From JBGSPL01 sp964511435 (GTDB lineage Bacteria > Patescibacteriota > CPR2 > UBA1875 > CAIMLA01), in assembly GCA_964511435.1 (NCBI GenBank), contig CAZEFH010000001.1:38323-102322 (forward strand): 64,000 nt of DNA, written 5' to 3'. A program made the position numbers and the translations under genes. Positions within the stretch are counted from its first letter, which is position 1. Every line of letters starts with the position of its first letter. This document shows, piece by piece, positions 17,770 through 27,178 of this stretch. The notes beneath the pieces were generated by a model, which saw only the letters and a program-made list of their open reading frames with translations, ran no database searches and was not told where the DNA came from.

Positions 17770-17843
17770 GGCAGTCCCAAGGGGAATCGAACCCCTGTTA
17801 CCAGGATGAAAACCTGGCGTCCTAACCTCTAGACGATAGGACC
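17769..17843 (-). tRNA. tRNA-Glu(UUC)
   Basis: Cloverleaf on the minus strand. The acceptor GGTCCTA pairs with TGGGACT using GU pairs, the anticodon stem is CCAGG/CCTGG and the loop TTTTCAT gives anticodon UUC. The T-arm has GTTCGATTC and CCA is encoded. Confidence 0.95.
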
Positions 17844-17874
17844 ACGTCAGAATTTGCTACAAGATTATAGCAGA

Positions 17875-20361
17875 TTACTTGCCTATTTTCAACATTTTCG
17901 AGGCGGATGTCCTAGTGCCACCGACTAACTTTGTAAGTTCAAGTACAACTAGGAGACTGGCGGCGATACCGCCCACCATCCAGATGAGATGCCAGGGGAG
18001 TTCTCCAAAACGAAATACTTTTACCAGAAAGCTAGTACTAGTCGCTAGTACTAGCATCACGTATGTAAATATAACTACGGCAATAAGCGCCCTGTTGTCA
18101 TTACGAGGCAGCTTCGTAAGTAATAATTCTTTCTTAGATAAATTTACCAGTATAAGTACTACATTTATTGTAACTAGCAGAGCAAAAACAAAGGTTCTCG
18201 CCGTATTTTCACCGACAACCGGTAGCAACTGCAGATACGATACCGTAAGCACAACACCACTCACGAACCCTAGTAAAATCGGTGATAGTAGATTGCGGAG
18301 AGATACTATGCGCTCACTAACTGTACGAGGCCTTCGATCCATGATGTCACGATCTTCAGTGTCCGATTCAAAGACTACCGTACAGGTCGGATCAATCACA
18401 AACTCCAGAAAGACTATGTGCGCGGGGAAGAGTACCAGCGGTAGTCCTAGAAGTACCGGTACTACTGAAAGAATAACGATTGGGATATGTACGGCGATGA
18501 GATAACCTATGGCCTTCTGGAGATTGTCATAGATTCTCCGACCTAGTTTGACTCCTCCAACTATAGAATTGAAATTGTCGTCGAGAAGTACGATACTAGC
18601 CGCCTCGCGAGCGACATCAGTCCCCCTTTGGCCCATGGCAATACCAATATGAGCCGCTTTTAGAGCTGGAGCATCATTGACACCGTCTCCAGTCATTGCC
18701 ACCACCTCCCCCATCTCTTTCAGGGTCTGGACAATCAGTAACTTCTGAGTAGGCACTACACGACTAAAAACAGATGTCTTCTCGAGTATCTGTCTCCTCT
18801 TTGCATCACTAGCTTTCTCAAACTCCGCTCCACTGACCACACCCTCAGTCTCGATGCCTATCTGCTTGGCTATCGAAAATGCAGTTTCGTGATAATCGCC
18901 GGTGATCATGATTATCCGGAGCCCTGCTCGTTGTGCTAACACAACCGATTCGGGGACACCACGACGGATTGGGTCCGCCATCGCCGCAAGTCCTACGAAT
19001 TCAAACTTAATATCATGACGATTCTCGGGTAATTCTGACCCTTGATATTCTGCTTTCGCTACTGCCAGTACCCGGAAACCATCATGAGCAAAGCTAGCCA
19101 CACTAGTAAGAATCTGCTTCTTCTCCTTGACACTCAGATGACAAAGGTCGATTACCGCTTCTGCCGCCCCCTTCAGGGCTACCTCATAGTCTTCCCCGAA
19201 ACGATATCCGTGAGCGACACAGAGAGATTCTGGCGTAACCGGATATTCTTTCACAAGTTCATAATGGTCATAAAGCTTATCAAGATCGAGGTATTTCTTC
19301 CCTTCAACCACAAATGCCGATTCCATGGGATCAAACGGCTTCTTTTGTGATGCTAGGAGACCGTATTTAATTACTTCTTTATCGGCAGTAAAGTCGTTCA
19401 GCATCACCTCTCCGCCTACTGGGACTATTGCCTCGATTTTCATCCTGTTTTCAGTCAACGTGCCTGTCTTATCAACACAGAGTACTGTTGCGGCACCAAG
19501 AGTCTCTATCGAAGCAGAGCGACGTGTCAGGACATTATGTCTTGCTAGCCTCCAGGCCCCCATCGTCATAAATAGTAGCAGAACGATTGGAAACTCTTCT
19601 GGCAGAATTCCGATAGCAAGAGTTAGCCCAGAAAGAATCCCCTGTATCAGATTGCCACGAGTTACTGTATAGACGGCTGCCAGAACAATACAGAGTAGTA
19701 TTCCGATAATCGCAAGATATCGCACCAGGGTAGTAATTTCTTTTTGCAGCAAGGTCTTTTCTATCTCTATTGATTTTAGCGACTTACCAATCTTCCCCAG
19801 CTCAGTCTGAACCCCTGTCGCCTGAACCACCGCTACGCCGTGTCCACTGACCACCATAGAACCAGAGAAAACTTTGTTCTGGTCCGATACATTCTTCTCG
19901 ACCGCTACTGATTCTCCCGTCAGTAGTGATTCGTCTACTTGAAGATTAACTGCTTCCAGCAGTCTCGCATCTGCCGGTACTCTATCCCCTTCTACTAGAT
20001 GGACAATATCTCCGACCACCACTTCGCGTCCAGGAATACGAACTTCGCGACCACCGCGTACAACGATTGCTCGCGGACTCGAGAGCTGAGTCAGGGCCTG
20101 TAGCGATTTTTCGCTCTTGCGTTCTTGATAGAGCGATATCGCCACCACTCCTACAATCGATAGTAGCAGCAGTAGCGCTTCGGCGACATCACCGAGAAAT
20201 ATATATAGTAGACCTGCTGCAAGAAGCAGAGAAATCATCGGTTCTTTGATTATTTCTAGTAGAAAATACCCCAAAGTTTTGGGTTTTGCGGTAGGAAGTT
20301 CGTTGTACCCATTTATCTTCAGTAATCGTGCCGCCTCAGCGGTCGTAAGGCCTGTCTGCAT
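17875..20361 (-). CDS. P-type cation-transporting ATPase (P2-like)
   Basis: 828-residue P-type ATPase. Actuator domain TGES (LLTGESVAVEKN), phosphorylation site CVDKTGTLTENRM with Asp297, nucleotide-domain motifs and the hinge MTGDGVNDAPALKAAHIGIAMG are intact. About ten hydrophobic segments are present. The M4 motif reads LPEEFPIVLL instead of the PEGLP of SERCA-type pumps, so the transported ion cannot be assigned; a Ca2+/Mn2+-type or related cation pump is likely. It lies 6 nt after the histidine kinase and may share its transcript. Confidence 0.92.
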   Translation of the reverse strand: MQTGLTTAEAARLLKINGYNELPTAKPKTLGYFLLEIIKEPMISLLLAAGLLYIFLGDVAEALLLLLSIVGVVAISLYQERKSEKSLQALTQLSSPRAIVVRGGREVRIPGREVVVGDIVHLVEGDRVPADARLLEAVNLQVDESLLTGESVAVEKNVSDQNKVFSGSMVVSGHGVAVVQATGVQTELGKIGKSLKSIEIEKTLLQKEITTLVRYLAIIGILLCIVLAAVYTVTRGNLIQGILSGLTLAIGILPEEFPIVLLLFMTMGAWRLARHNVLTRRSASIETLGAATVLCVDKTGTLTENRMKIEAIVPVGGEVMLNDFTADKEVIKYGLLASQKKPFDPMESAFVVEGKKYLDLDKLYDHYELVKEYPVTPESLCVAHGYRFGEDYEVALKGAAEAVIDLCHLSVKEKKQILTSVASFAHDGFRVLAVAKAEYQGSELPENRHDIKFEFVGLAAMADPIRRGVPESVVLAQRAGLRIIMITGDYHETAFSIAKQIGIETEGVVSGAEFEKASDAKRRQILEKTSVFSRVVPTQKLLIVQTLKEMGEVVAMTGDGVNDAPALKAAHIGIAMGQRGTDVAREAASIVLLDDNFNSIVGGVKLGRRIYDNLQKAIGYLIAVHIPIVILSVVPVLLGLPLVLFPAHIVFLEFVIDPTCTVVFESDTEDRDIMDRRPRTVSERIVSLRNLLSPILLGFVSGVVLTVSYLQLLPVVGENTARTFVFALLVTINVVLILVNLSKKELLLTKLPRNDNRALIAVVIFTYVMLVLATSTSFLVKVFRFGELPWHLIWMVGGIAASLLVVLELTKLVGGTRTSASKMLKIGK

Positions 20362-20367
20362 CAGTAA

Positions 20368-22599
20368 CTATTCCTTTGCTGATACAACTTCACTTGCTGT
20401 CGGTGGTGTTGCTGCAATAGTTTCTGTTGTCTTGGGCGCTGGTGCGCTCGCTAGCTTGGGCATAGAGCGCTTCTTTAGCGGGAATCTAAAACCAAAGATA
20501 GAGCCCTTACCCTCAGTGGAGTCAAAAATGATTTCTCCACCATGATCCTCGACTACACGCTTGGCGAGGTAGATACCTAGACCAGTTCCGTCTGGGCGAG
20601 CAGTGCGGGCATTATCAGCACGGAAGAATTTCTCAAAGAGGTGATCTCTTTGTGCCTTCGGTACTCCGATGCCGGTATCATGAACTTCGTAGATAAAGTC
20701 GTCTTTGTCATGACGAAGGACTACGGTCACACCACCTGTATTGGTATAGTAGATGGCATTGTCCATAAAGTTCATCACTACCTGACGAATCTTCGTCTCA
20801 TCAGCATAGATATGTGGCACCTTACCCTTCTTCTCTACCTTAAGATAAAGCCCCTTCGCCTTGGCACTATTCGTCAGCTGCTTCATCTCCTCTTCCACTA
20901 CCTTCTCGATGTCTACCTCTTTTGGTTCAAGGAAGAAACGGCCGGTATCCATACGAGAAACGTTCAGAAGGTCGTTGATAAGACCGACCATTCTATTTGC
21001 ACCGCTGTAGGCCTCGTTGATGAAGTCGTACTGGCTCACCTTGATATCGCCCGCGTCACCCTCGAGAAGCATCGACAGATAGCCCTTAATGGCGGTCAGC
21101 GGCGTACGGAGTTGATGAGATGCCATCGAGATAAACTCGTCTTTGGCATGGTCGAGCTCCATCAGCTGCTCATTCTTCTGTTTCAATCTGTAAGTAGCTC
21201 TCTTAACTTCCTGACGAAGGGTGGTGTTGAAGCGACTAATTTCCTCATATGCCTTGGCATTCTCAACTGCAATCGCCAGCTCTGGTCCGAGAATTTCTAG
21301 CACACTTAGGTCCTGTTGTGAGTACATATCGCCCGAGCTCTTCTCACCAAGGAGCATAACGCCGATAATCTCGCCCTCAGTCTTCAGTGGTATTGCTAGA
21401 TTTGCCTCATATTCAGAGAGAAGGTGCTTCATGCGAGAGCCTTCCTCGAGGTCGTCATAGTGTATTACGCCATCATGAGTCATCTTGAGCACATCACGAG
21501 GATCGACATCCGGCGTCTTCTTGTAACCCGTCGCCTGGACGGTGTACATCCGAGTATCGTCCTTGATGAGTGCAAAGAGTACTCGACTAGCCTTCAGATT
21601 CTTGGTAATGATGTCGCCAACCTTGTATAGTAGCTCAATAAGGACGATGGTCGAGCCCATCGTATTTGAAAGCTCAGAGAGCAGCTCATCTTGATCATAC
21701 TGATTGCGGAAAAAGATCTTGTCAGTAGCCTTGGTAATCCAGGTTTTAAGCGGCTGAAAAAGAAATACCATAATAACAGCGATGACGGTACGCATTGCGC
21801 CCTCGGCAAAATTGAATCCTTGCATCTGCCCCGGGAAAAACAACATTTCTAGTCCTAGAACTGAAAGGGCGTAAAATGAAGCCAAAGAAGAAATTAATAG
21901 AATATATGCCAGGGATCTAGCAACAACAAGCCTAATATCAAGAAAATGGTGTCTAATTATTGCGTAAGCAGAAAAACCTACAAGAATCATTGAACTTTGA
22001 GCATCAAATGGCACTGCGGGTGTTATATTAAATAAAGGCAAAATAAGCCCTATCAATATAGCTACAGCTGCATAAAATGATAATCCGAGCAAGATTATCG
22101 TTAACTGAGTCCTTTTTACGCCTCTTGAACCTAATCTTGCCTTTATTACAAGATAAAACAGATATAATAAGGCTACAAAAACTGCCACGCTGAACGCATT
22201 AAAAAGTGGACCTGTACCAAAACTATAACCTGCAGCACCACCTTTTTCTAACGAGCTAATAATCGTCCCATCGATAAATGGAACTACAAACAATACAAGC
22301 GCAAGAAGGTAGAATAATACAATCCCAAAAATCTTATTCTTATTTTCTAACAAAAATAAGAACCAAGGAACTAACAAAGGAGCTATAACTCCACCAGTTG
22401 CATAAACGAGTTTAAACGCAAGTAAATTTTTATCAAACACAAAGAAATAAAAATTTGCTAAAGCCCAAATCGCTGAGGCAAAGGAAAAAATAAGAAAAGT
22501 AATATTTACGGCTCTCTTTGGATTCTTTAAAAAAACCAAAAGACCTAAAACTATGTTTGTTATCGCGGCTAAAATTGAAAGTGAATTTAAGGAATCCAT
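20368..22599 (-). CDS. 7TM sensor histidine kinase
   Basis: 743-residue membrane histidine kinase. Order: N-terminal seven-helix sensor region (about 1-290), GAF-like domain (about 310-460), short coiled coil, HisKA domain with SMASHQLRTPLTAIKG (phospho-accepting His495), HATPase with the N-box region VVMNFMDNAIYYT, DTGIGVPKAQ, GTGLGIYLAKRVVEDHGG, then a Pro/Ala/Thr-rich tail. No response regulator adjoins; the nearest is the lone receiver at 29521. The first ~220 codons are clearly more AT-rich than the kinase core, suggesting a different history for the sensor part. It begins 1 nt after the PLP enzyme. Confidence 0.93.
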   Translation of the reverse strand: MDSLNSLSILAAITNIVLGLLVFLKNPKRAVNITFLIFSFASAIWALANFYFFVFDKNLLAFKLVYATGGVIAPLLVPWFLFLLENKNKIFGIVLFYLLALVLFVVPFIDGTIISSLEKGGAAGYSFGTGPLFNAFSVAVFVALLYLFYLVIKARLGSRGVKRTQLTIILLGLSFYAAVAILIGLILPLFNITPAVPFDAQSSMILVGFSAYAIIRHHFLDIRLVVARSLAYILLISSLASFYALSVLGLEMLFFPGQMQGFNFAEGAMRTVIAVIMVFLFQPLKTWITKATDKIFFRNQYDQDELLSELSNTMGSTIVLIELLYKVGDIITKNLKASRVLFALIKDDTRMYTVQATGYKKTPDVDPRDVLKMTHDGVIHYDDLEEGSRMKHLLSEYEANLAIPLKTEGEIIGVMLLGEKSSGDMYSQQDLSVLEILGPELAIAVENAKAYEEISRFNTTLRQEVKRATYRLKQKNEQLMELDHAKDEFISMASHQLRTPLTAIKGYLSMLLEGDAGDIKVSQYDFINEAYSGANRMVGLINDLLNVSRMDTGRFFLEPKEVDIEKVVEEEMKQLTNSAKAKGLYLKVEKKGKVPHIYADETKIRQVVMNFMDNAIYYTNTGGVTVVLRHDKDDFIYEVHDTGIGVPKAQRDHLFEKFFRADNARTARPDGTGLGIYLAKRVVEDHGGEIIFDSTEGKGSIFGFRFPLKKRSMPKLASAPAPKTTETIAATPPTASEVVSAKE

Positions 22600-22600
22600 T

Positions 22601-23860
22601 TTAGATCAATCCGAGCTCTTTTCCAATTTCCTCGCAAGCCTTAATATATGCATCAAGATGTTTCTTTGTATGTGTTACCATAACGATAATTCTAAATCGA
22701 CTCTCTCCCTCAGGAACGGCAGGCCATCGGACGATTGGTGACAGGAATTTCCGTTCAAAAAGTTTATTTCCGAACTCTACTCCCTTCTTCTCTGGACCAA
22801 CCATTAGAGCCACTGAAGGAATATTGTCATTACCGACTATCGTAAAGCCCCTTTTCCTTAATTCATCTCTAAGATACTGAGATTTTTCAAAAAGTTCTTT
22901 ACGAAGCTTTTGACCCTTTTTAATTTGCTTAACTGATTCAATCATCCCTCCTGACATCGAACAAGTCAAAGATGAAGATAAGATTGACGATCTTGTTGCA
23001 ATTCTTAAGTAGTCAATTAACTCTTTTTTGCCGCAAAGATAGCCACCAGTACCTCCCATAGCCTTATCCATACAACCCATAAGTATGTCGATATCTTTTA
23101 CGCAATGGAAATGCTCTGGAGTTCCCCCACCATTTTCGCCTAAGATACCAATGCTATGCGCGTCATCAAGCATTATTTTTGCATCATACTTCTTTGCAAC
23201 TTTAATTAATGCTTTTAAGTCTGTTATTTCTCCATCAAGACTAAATACGCCCTCCGTGATGATTAACTTGTTCTGTATCTTATTATACTTCTGCAGTTTT
23301 TCTTCTAGATCAGCAAAGTCATTGTGTTTAAAAACAACCTTTTTGGCTGCACTTAATTTACAACCGTCAACAATTGACCCGTGATTATACTCATCACTGA
23401 AAATAACTCCACTGCCTTTTTTATAAGGAAGACCCATCATAAATTCATCCATAACAGCTCGAATGACTCCGACATTAGCCATATATCCAGTAGGTAATGT
23501 CAGGCAGTCTTCCGTTCCCGTTAAGGACGCTATTTCTCGTTCTAGTTCTTCAATAATGTCAACGTTGCCGCTAATTACTCGCGAACCACCTGGACCCATC
23601 CCATATTTTTCAATTGCTGCAATACCGGCCTTCTTAACGGCAGAATTCTCAGACATTCCCAAGTAATTGTTTGCACAAAATATGGTAAACTTCTCACCAT
23701 TAATTATACAATCTGGCTCGTTTACCCCGTCTGAAATTACTGGGAACATTGGGTAAAGTTCCGTGTCTTTGAGATAATCGACCAAACGATATGCATTTTC
23801 GAAATGCTTCTTCTCTTTATTTAATTTAGAACCAGCAAACAGCTTAATTTCTTTAAGCAT
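22601..23860 (-). CDS. Serine palmitoyltransferase/KBL/BioF-like PLP enzyme
   Basis: 419-residue member of the alpha-oxoamine synthase group (BioF, KBL, HemA, SPT), which condenses an amino acid with an acyl-CoA. Motifs: NNYLGMSENSAVKKAG, GMGPGGSRVISGNVDII, SDEYNHGSIVDG, MLDDAHSIGILGENG and the PLP lysine region MDKAMGGTGGYLCG. Substrate choice cannot be read directly. The upstream neighbour is a long-chain acyl-CoA synthetase, which favours a fatty-acyl substrate (sphingoid base or related aminolipid; inference). The sequence is more AT-rich than its neighbours. The ATG has a good GGAGG Shine-Dalgarno. Confidence 0.88.
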   Translation of the reverse strand: MLKEIKLFAGSKLNKEKKHFENAYRLVDYLKDTELYPMFPVISDGVNEPDCIINGEKFTIFCANNYLGMSENSAVKKAGIAAIEKYGMGPGGSRVISGNVDIIEELEREIASLTGTEDCLTLPTGYMANVGVIRAVMDEFMMGLPYKKGSGVIFSDEYNHGSIVDGCKLSAAKKVVFKHNDFADLEEKLQKYNKIQNKLIITEGVFSLDGEITDLKALIKVAKKYDAKIMLDDAHSIGILGENGGGTPEHFHCVKDIDILMGCMDKAMGGTGGYLCGKKELIDYLRIATRSSILSSSLTCSMSGGMIESVKQIKKGQKLRKELFEKSQYLRDELRKRGFTIVGNDNIPSVALMVGPEKKGVEFGNKLFERKFLSPIVRWPAVPEGESRFRIIVMVTHTKKHLDAYIKACEEIGKELGLI

Positions 23861-23889
23861 CTTTCCTCCAGAATTATTTACTTAATTCA

Positions 23890-23919
23890 ATTCTAGCACC
23901 GAAAAGCCAGCCGTTACAA
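23890..23919 (-). promoter_or_regulatory. Promoter before SPT-like gene
   Basis: TTGTAA (23914-23919), 18-bp spacer, TAGAAT (23890-23895) with an upstream TG giving an extended -10. It could drive the PLP enzyme, histidine kinase and ATPase genes. Confidence 0.5.
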
Positions 23920-23933
23920 CCACTCTACAATTA

Positions 23934-25679
23934 TCAGTTGTACATTTCGTCTATAAGTGCGGCCTGTTTCTCGAGTACGACTTGCCTCTTGAGCGAGAGC
24001 TTCGGTGTAAACTCCCCTGTTTCGATACTGAAGGGCTCTGTGAGCAAGCGGAACTTACGGACTCGTTCGATGGATGAAAGCCGATGTGTCTTTTCTATCG
24101 CCTCACCAGCGATGAGGTCGATAACTTCCTGCATCTTGGCAAGCTTGTGGTTGCCCTTGATACCAAAGCGCTCTGAAAGCTTGGCATAGTCAGGTACGAT
24201 AAGGGCAGCGATATGCTTTCGCCCATCCCCCATCACAAACGCTTGTTCGATATATTCGCTGCTCTCTAGGGCGGTCTCAATCGGTACAGGGGCCACCTTC
24301 TTGCCCGTTGTTAGAACGATAAGATCCTTTTTGCGCCCAGAAATGGTCAGAAATCCTTCACCGTCGATATAGCCGAGGTCACCAGTCTTAAACCAGCCAT
24401 CCTTTGTAAAAGCATCTGCAGTATCACTTTTACGGATGTAGCCCTGAGTAATCGTAGGACCTTTTACTAATATCTCCCCTTCGCGAGTGAACCTTACCTT
24501 GACGTTATAGATTGGGTCACCGACGGTACCGAAGCGATACTTTGCGAGCTGATTGACGGCGATAATCGGTGAAGTTTCTGTTAGGCCGTATCCCTCTATA
24601 ACAATCATGTCTAGCTTCTCAAAGAAGCGACCAATCTTTGCAGGTAGACTTGCTCCCCCGGAGACGAAGAAACGGATGTTGCCGCCAAATATGGCTTTTA
24701 CTTTCGAGAAAACAATCTTGTCAAAGACGGGGTAAAATATACTACCCTTCTTTGTCGCAAAAGCTAGCTTAAAGATAAGTTTTGTTACTGGACTCGCCTT
24801 GGCCTTTGCCATTACCTTTTCATATATCTTCTCAAATAGGCGCGGCACCGCGAGGACAATCGTGGGCTGATACTCCAGGATTTCCTGAGTCAAGGTATCG
24901 AGACTGAGACAGTAGCCGATGGCGGCACCGGCATAAATCGGAATGTAGTAGCCGGCTGTACGCTCAAAAACATGCGAGAGCGGTAGCACTGAGAAGAACT
25001 TGTCTGTTGGTAAGATCCATATAGACCTCGTTGTGCCCACAATATCCTGAATAAAGTTCTCATGGGTTAAGAGTACGCCCTTAAGATGTCCGGTAGTACC
25101 AGAGGTATAGATAATACTAGCCAGGTCACTTGGTTTTACTGCTAGGGCTCCTTTCACTATACTCGCCTGGTCTTCTTCGGTCAGTTTCACGTCGTCAATG
25201 TGATTTCTGAAGTAGTGCAGCTTCGAGAGCTTGCTCTCCTTGATTTTTGAATAGGAAAATAAATGACTCACCGTTGGCATATTATCGGCAATCGCCAGTA
25301 ATTTATCCTCAATATAGCGCTCAGAGAAAAAGATTAGTTTCGGTTTCGTCTCCTTTACAATTTCGGCTATTTGCTCCGGTGAGAGCACCTCATGGACAGG
25401 CACCGTCACTCCCCCGAGAAGTTGCATCGCCAGGTCCGTAATTACCCACTCGGGACGATTCTCGGAAATAATCAGTGATTTGTCACCAGACTTGAACCCG
25501 AGCTCGGTCAGAGCCTGCGCTAACTGCATTACCTTATTTTTTAGTTCAAAATACGAGAGACTTTCGTAGTGGTGCCCTTTTTTATACCGCAAGGCTTCAT
25601 TGTCCGCCCTCAGCTCTGCTGAAGTCAGAAACATATCACCTAAGTTTATCGGAACCCATTGCTTACTCTTTTTTTCCAT
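23934..25679 (-). CDS. Long-chain fatty acid-CoA ligase (AMP-forming)
   Basis: 581-residue AMP-dependent synthetase of the long-chain acyl-CoA synthetase group. The P-loop-like IIYTSGTTGHLKGVLLTHEN, VIEGYGLTETSP, the ATP-binding FKTGDLGYIDGEGFLTISGR and a hinge followed by a basic C-terminal domain are present. It would activate fatty acids to acyl-CoA through acyl-AMP. No fatty-acid synthesis genes are in the window, so scavenged fatty acids are a possible substrate (inference). It is followed by the SPT-like enzyme after 73 nt. Confidence 0.92.
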   Translation of the reverse strand: MEKKSKQWVPINLGDMFLTSAELRADNEALRYKKGHHYESLSYFELKNKVMQLAQALTELGFKSGDKSLIISENRPEWVITDLAMQLLGGVTVPVHEVLSPEQIAEIVKETKPKLIFFSERYIEDKLLAIADNMPTVSHLFSYSKIKESKLSKLHYFRNHIDDVKLTEEDQASIVKGALAVKPSDLASIIYTSGTTGHLKGVLLTHENFIQDIVGTTRSIWILPTDKFFSVLPLSHVFERTAGYYIPIYAGAAIGYCLSLDTLTQEILEYQPTIVLAVPRLFEKIYEKVMAKAKASPVTKLIFKLAFATKKGSIFYPVFDKIVFSKVKAIFGGNIRFFVSGGASLPAKIGRFFEKLDMIVIEGYGLTETSPIIAVNQLAKYRFGTVGDPIYNVKVRFTREGEILVKGPTITQGYIRKSDTADAFTKDGWFKTGDLGYIDGEGFLTISGRKKDLIVLTTGKKVAPVPIETALESSEYIEQAFVMGDGRKHIAALIVPDYAKLSERFGIKGNHKLAKMQEVIDLIAGEAIEKTHRLSSIERVRKFRLLTEPFSIETGEFTPKLSLKRQVVLEKQAALIDEMYN

Positions 25680-25702
25680 ATCTATCGCCTCTTAACCTGT
25701 AA

Positions 25703-25731
25703 ATAATATCAAAGCGAAGCGCAAATGTCAC
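25703..25731 (-). promoter_or_regulatory. Promoter of acyl-CoA ligase gene
   Basis: GTGACA (25726-25731), 17-bp spacer ending in TGA, TATTAT (25703-25708): a near-consensus promoter with extended -10, about 20 nt before the ATG. Confidence 0.55.
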
Positions 25732-25741
25732 TTTGACTGTC

Positions 25742-27160
25742 TTACTCTGAACCAAATAAGTCCTTCGCGATTGTCAGGAGAGATTCCTTTGAGGTGATTT
25801 TGGAACCGATAGGCAACTTTAGACTCCCCTCATAACCATAGTTTGCAGTGAGTGAAAAACTATAGCTAGTAAGAACGGGCAAATTTTGAGTCAATCCTTC
25901 TTCTTCATCGATATTCTCTAGTCTGGTATTATTCTGCATCGCCATTGTCTTTGCCGTACCGCCAAGACTAATGACTCGTCTGCTTTTAGGTGAAACTATA
26001 AAGCTCAAGCTTAAGACTTCTTCGTCCTGAATAAGCTTATCTTCTTCTCCTGTGATTATCTTTGATATACTTCTTAGACTGTCGGCGTTCAAAACCAGGC
26101 GATATTTTTCGCACTTAACACCGTCAATATCTTCCTGGCCCTCAAATCTGATATTATTCGCTATTTCATTATTACTTGCTGGATTTGTAATAATCCCCTT
26201 GAGACCCTCGAGGTCAGAGAAGATAAAGTCCCAGAAACCAGAAATATTACTGTACTGTGCAAATTTCCTTACACTAGTATCACCGTTTCTTAGAAACGCC
26301 GAGTCCTTAGTTTTTAAATACAAAAGGCCAAAGGTACCCGTATCACCACTTGCTTCTAACTTTGCATTTTTGCTTGAATCAACATCAAGTACAAAGTTAC
26401 CGCTTTGTCCGTTGCCAGTAAACTCAAATTTGTACTCAGACTGTTCTAGGTTGCTAATATTTTTGAGAGCATCAGAAAGTAGCTGTGCCCGCTGATTTTT
26501 ACCATAAGAAATATAGCCGTAGTAGCCACCAACACCAAGAACTAGCACAATTGCGGCTGCAAAAACATATTTTAGATAACTAAATATTGGCTGCGAGGCC
26601 TTCTTCCTAGTAGGCTCACCAGGACCAGAAACCCCACTAACAACTGGGTTTTTTATGGTACTGCCGTCCACAGCAACTCTCGGTGCTGGCTGTGGCGACT
26701 CAGGATAAAGCGGGTCCGGTACCATTGCTGGGTTAGGAGTAGCCGCTACTTGTGGCATCGGGGAATAAGTTCTTTCCGGTGGCTCAAAAGTTTGAGGGCT
26801 AATCTCCGGCGCTGGTTCTGAAACTTGGGCACTTGTCTCATTGGCAGAAACCGCTGATTCTGACATGAACATATCAGTCGGCTCGGCGTGATATGTCGAT
26901 GCTACCTGCCCCAAGGCCTCACTGTTATTCGTCTGCGCCTGATAGATTTGGTTTGTTCCAATATCAAATTCAGCATTTTCTTCTCTAGGCGAAATTTGGT
27001 CGGAAAATGAAGGCACAGATACAGCTGGTGAGCTCTCTGTCTGGGCTTCTGCTTTCCCTCCGATATTGATGTCCTCAGGACGTACAATCGGTGGCATACT
27101 TGTGTCTTCGGGCTGACCACTAGTAACGGCATCAAGCTGATTGTCTAGATTATCTCCCAT
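25742..27160 (-). CDS. Membrane protein with extracellular LolA/LppX-like domain
   Basis: 472-residue protein. The first ~190 residues are Pro/Ser/Glu-rich and probably disordered, one transmembrane segment lies at about 195-217, and an exported domain of about 250 residues follows (pattern NISNLEQSEYKFEFTGNG). That domain resembles lipoprotein LppX/LolA-like folds or DUF6612. Function unknown. It follows the ABC permease by 18 nt, so it may work with that exporter. Confidence 0.72.
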   Translation of the reverse strand: MGDNLDNQLDAVTSGQPEDTSMPPIVRPEDINIGGKAEAQTESSPAVSVPSFSDQISPREENAEFDIGTNQIYQAQTNNSEALGQVASTYHAEPTDMFMSESAVSANETSAQVSEPAPEISPQTFEPPERTYSPMPQVAATPNPAMVPDPLYPESPQPAPRVAVDGSTIKNPVVSGVSGPGEPTRKKASQPIFSYLKYVFAAAIVLVLGVGGYYGYISYGKNQRAQLLSDALKNISNLEQSEYKFEFTGNGQSGNFVLDVDSSKNAKLEASGDTGTFGLLYLKTKDSAFLRNGDTSVRKFAQYSNISGFWDFIFSDLEGLKGIITNPASNNEIANNIRFEGQEDIDGVKCEKYRLVLNADSLRSISKIITGEEDKLIQDEEVLSLSFIVSPKSRRVISLGGTAKTMAMQNNTRLENIDEEEGLTQNLPVLTSYSFSLTANYGYEGSLKLPIGSKITSKESLLTIAKDLFGSE

Positions 27161-27178
27161 GTTCCCCTCCCCCCGGCA

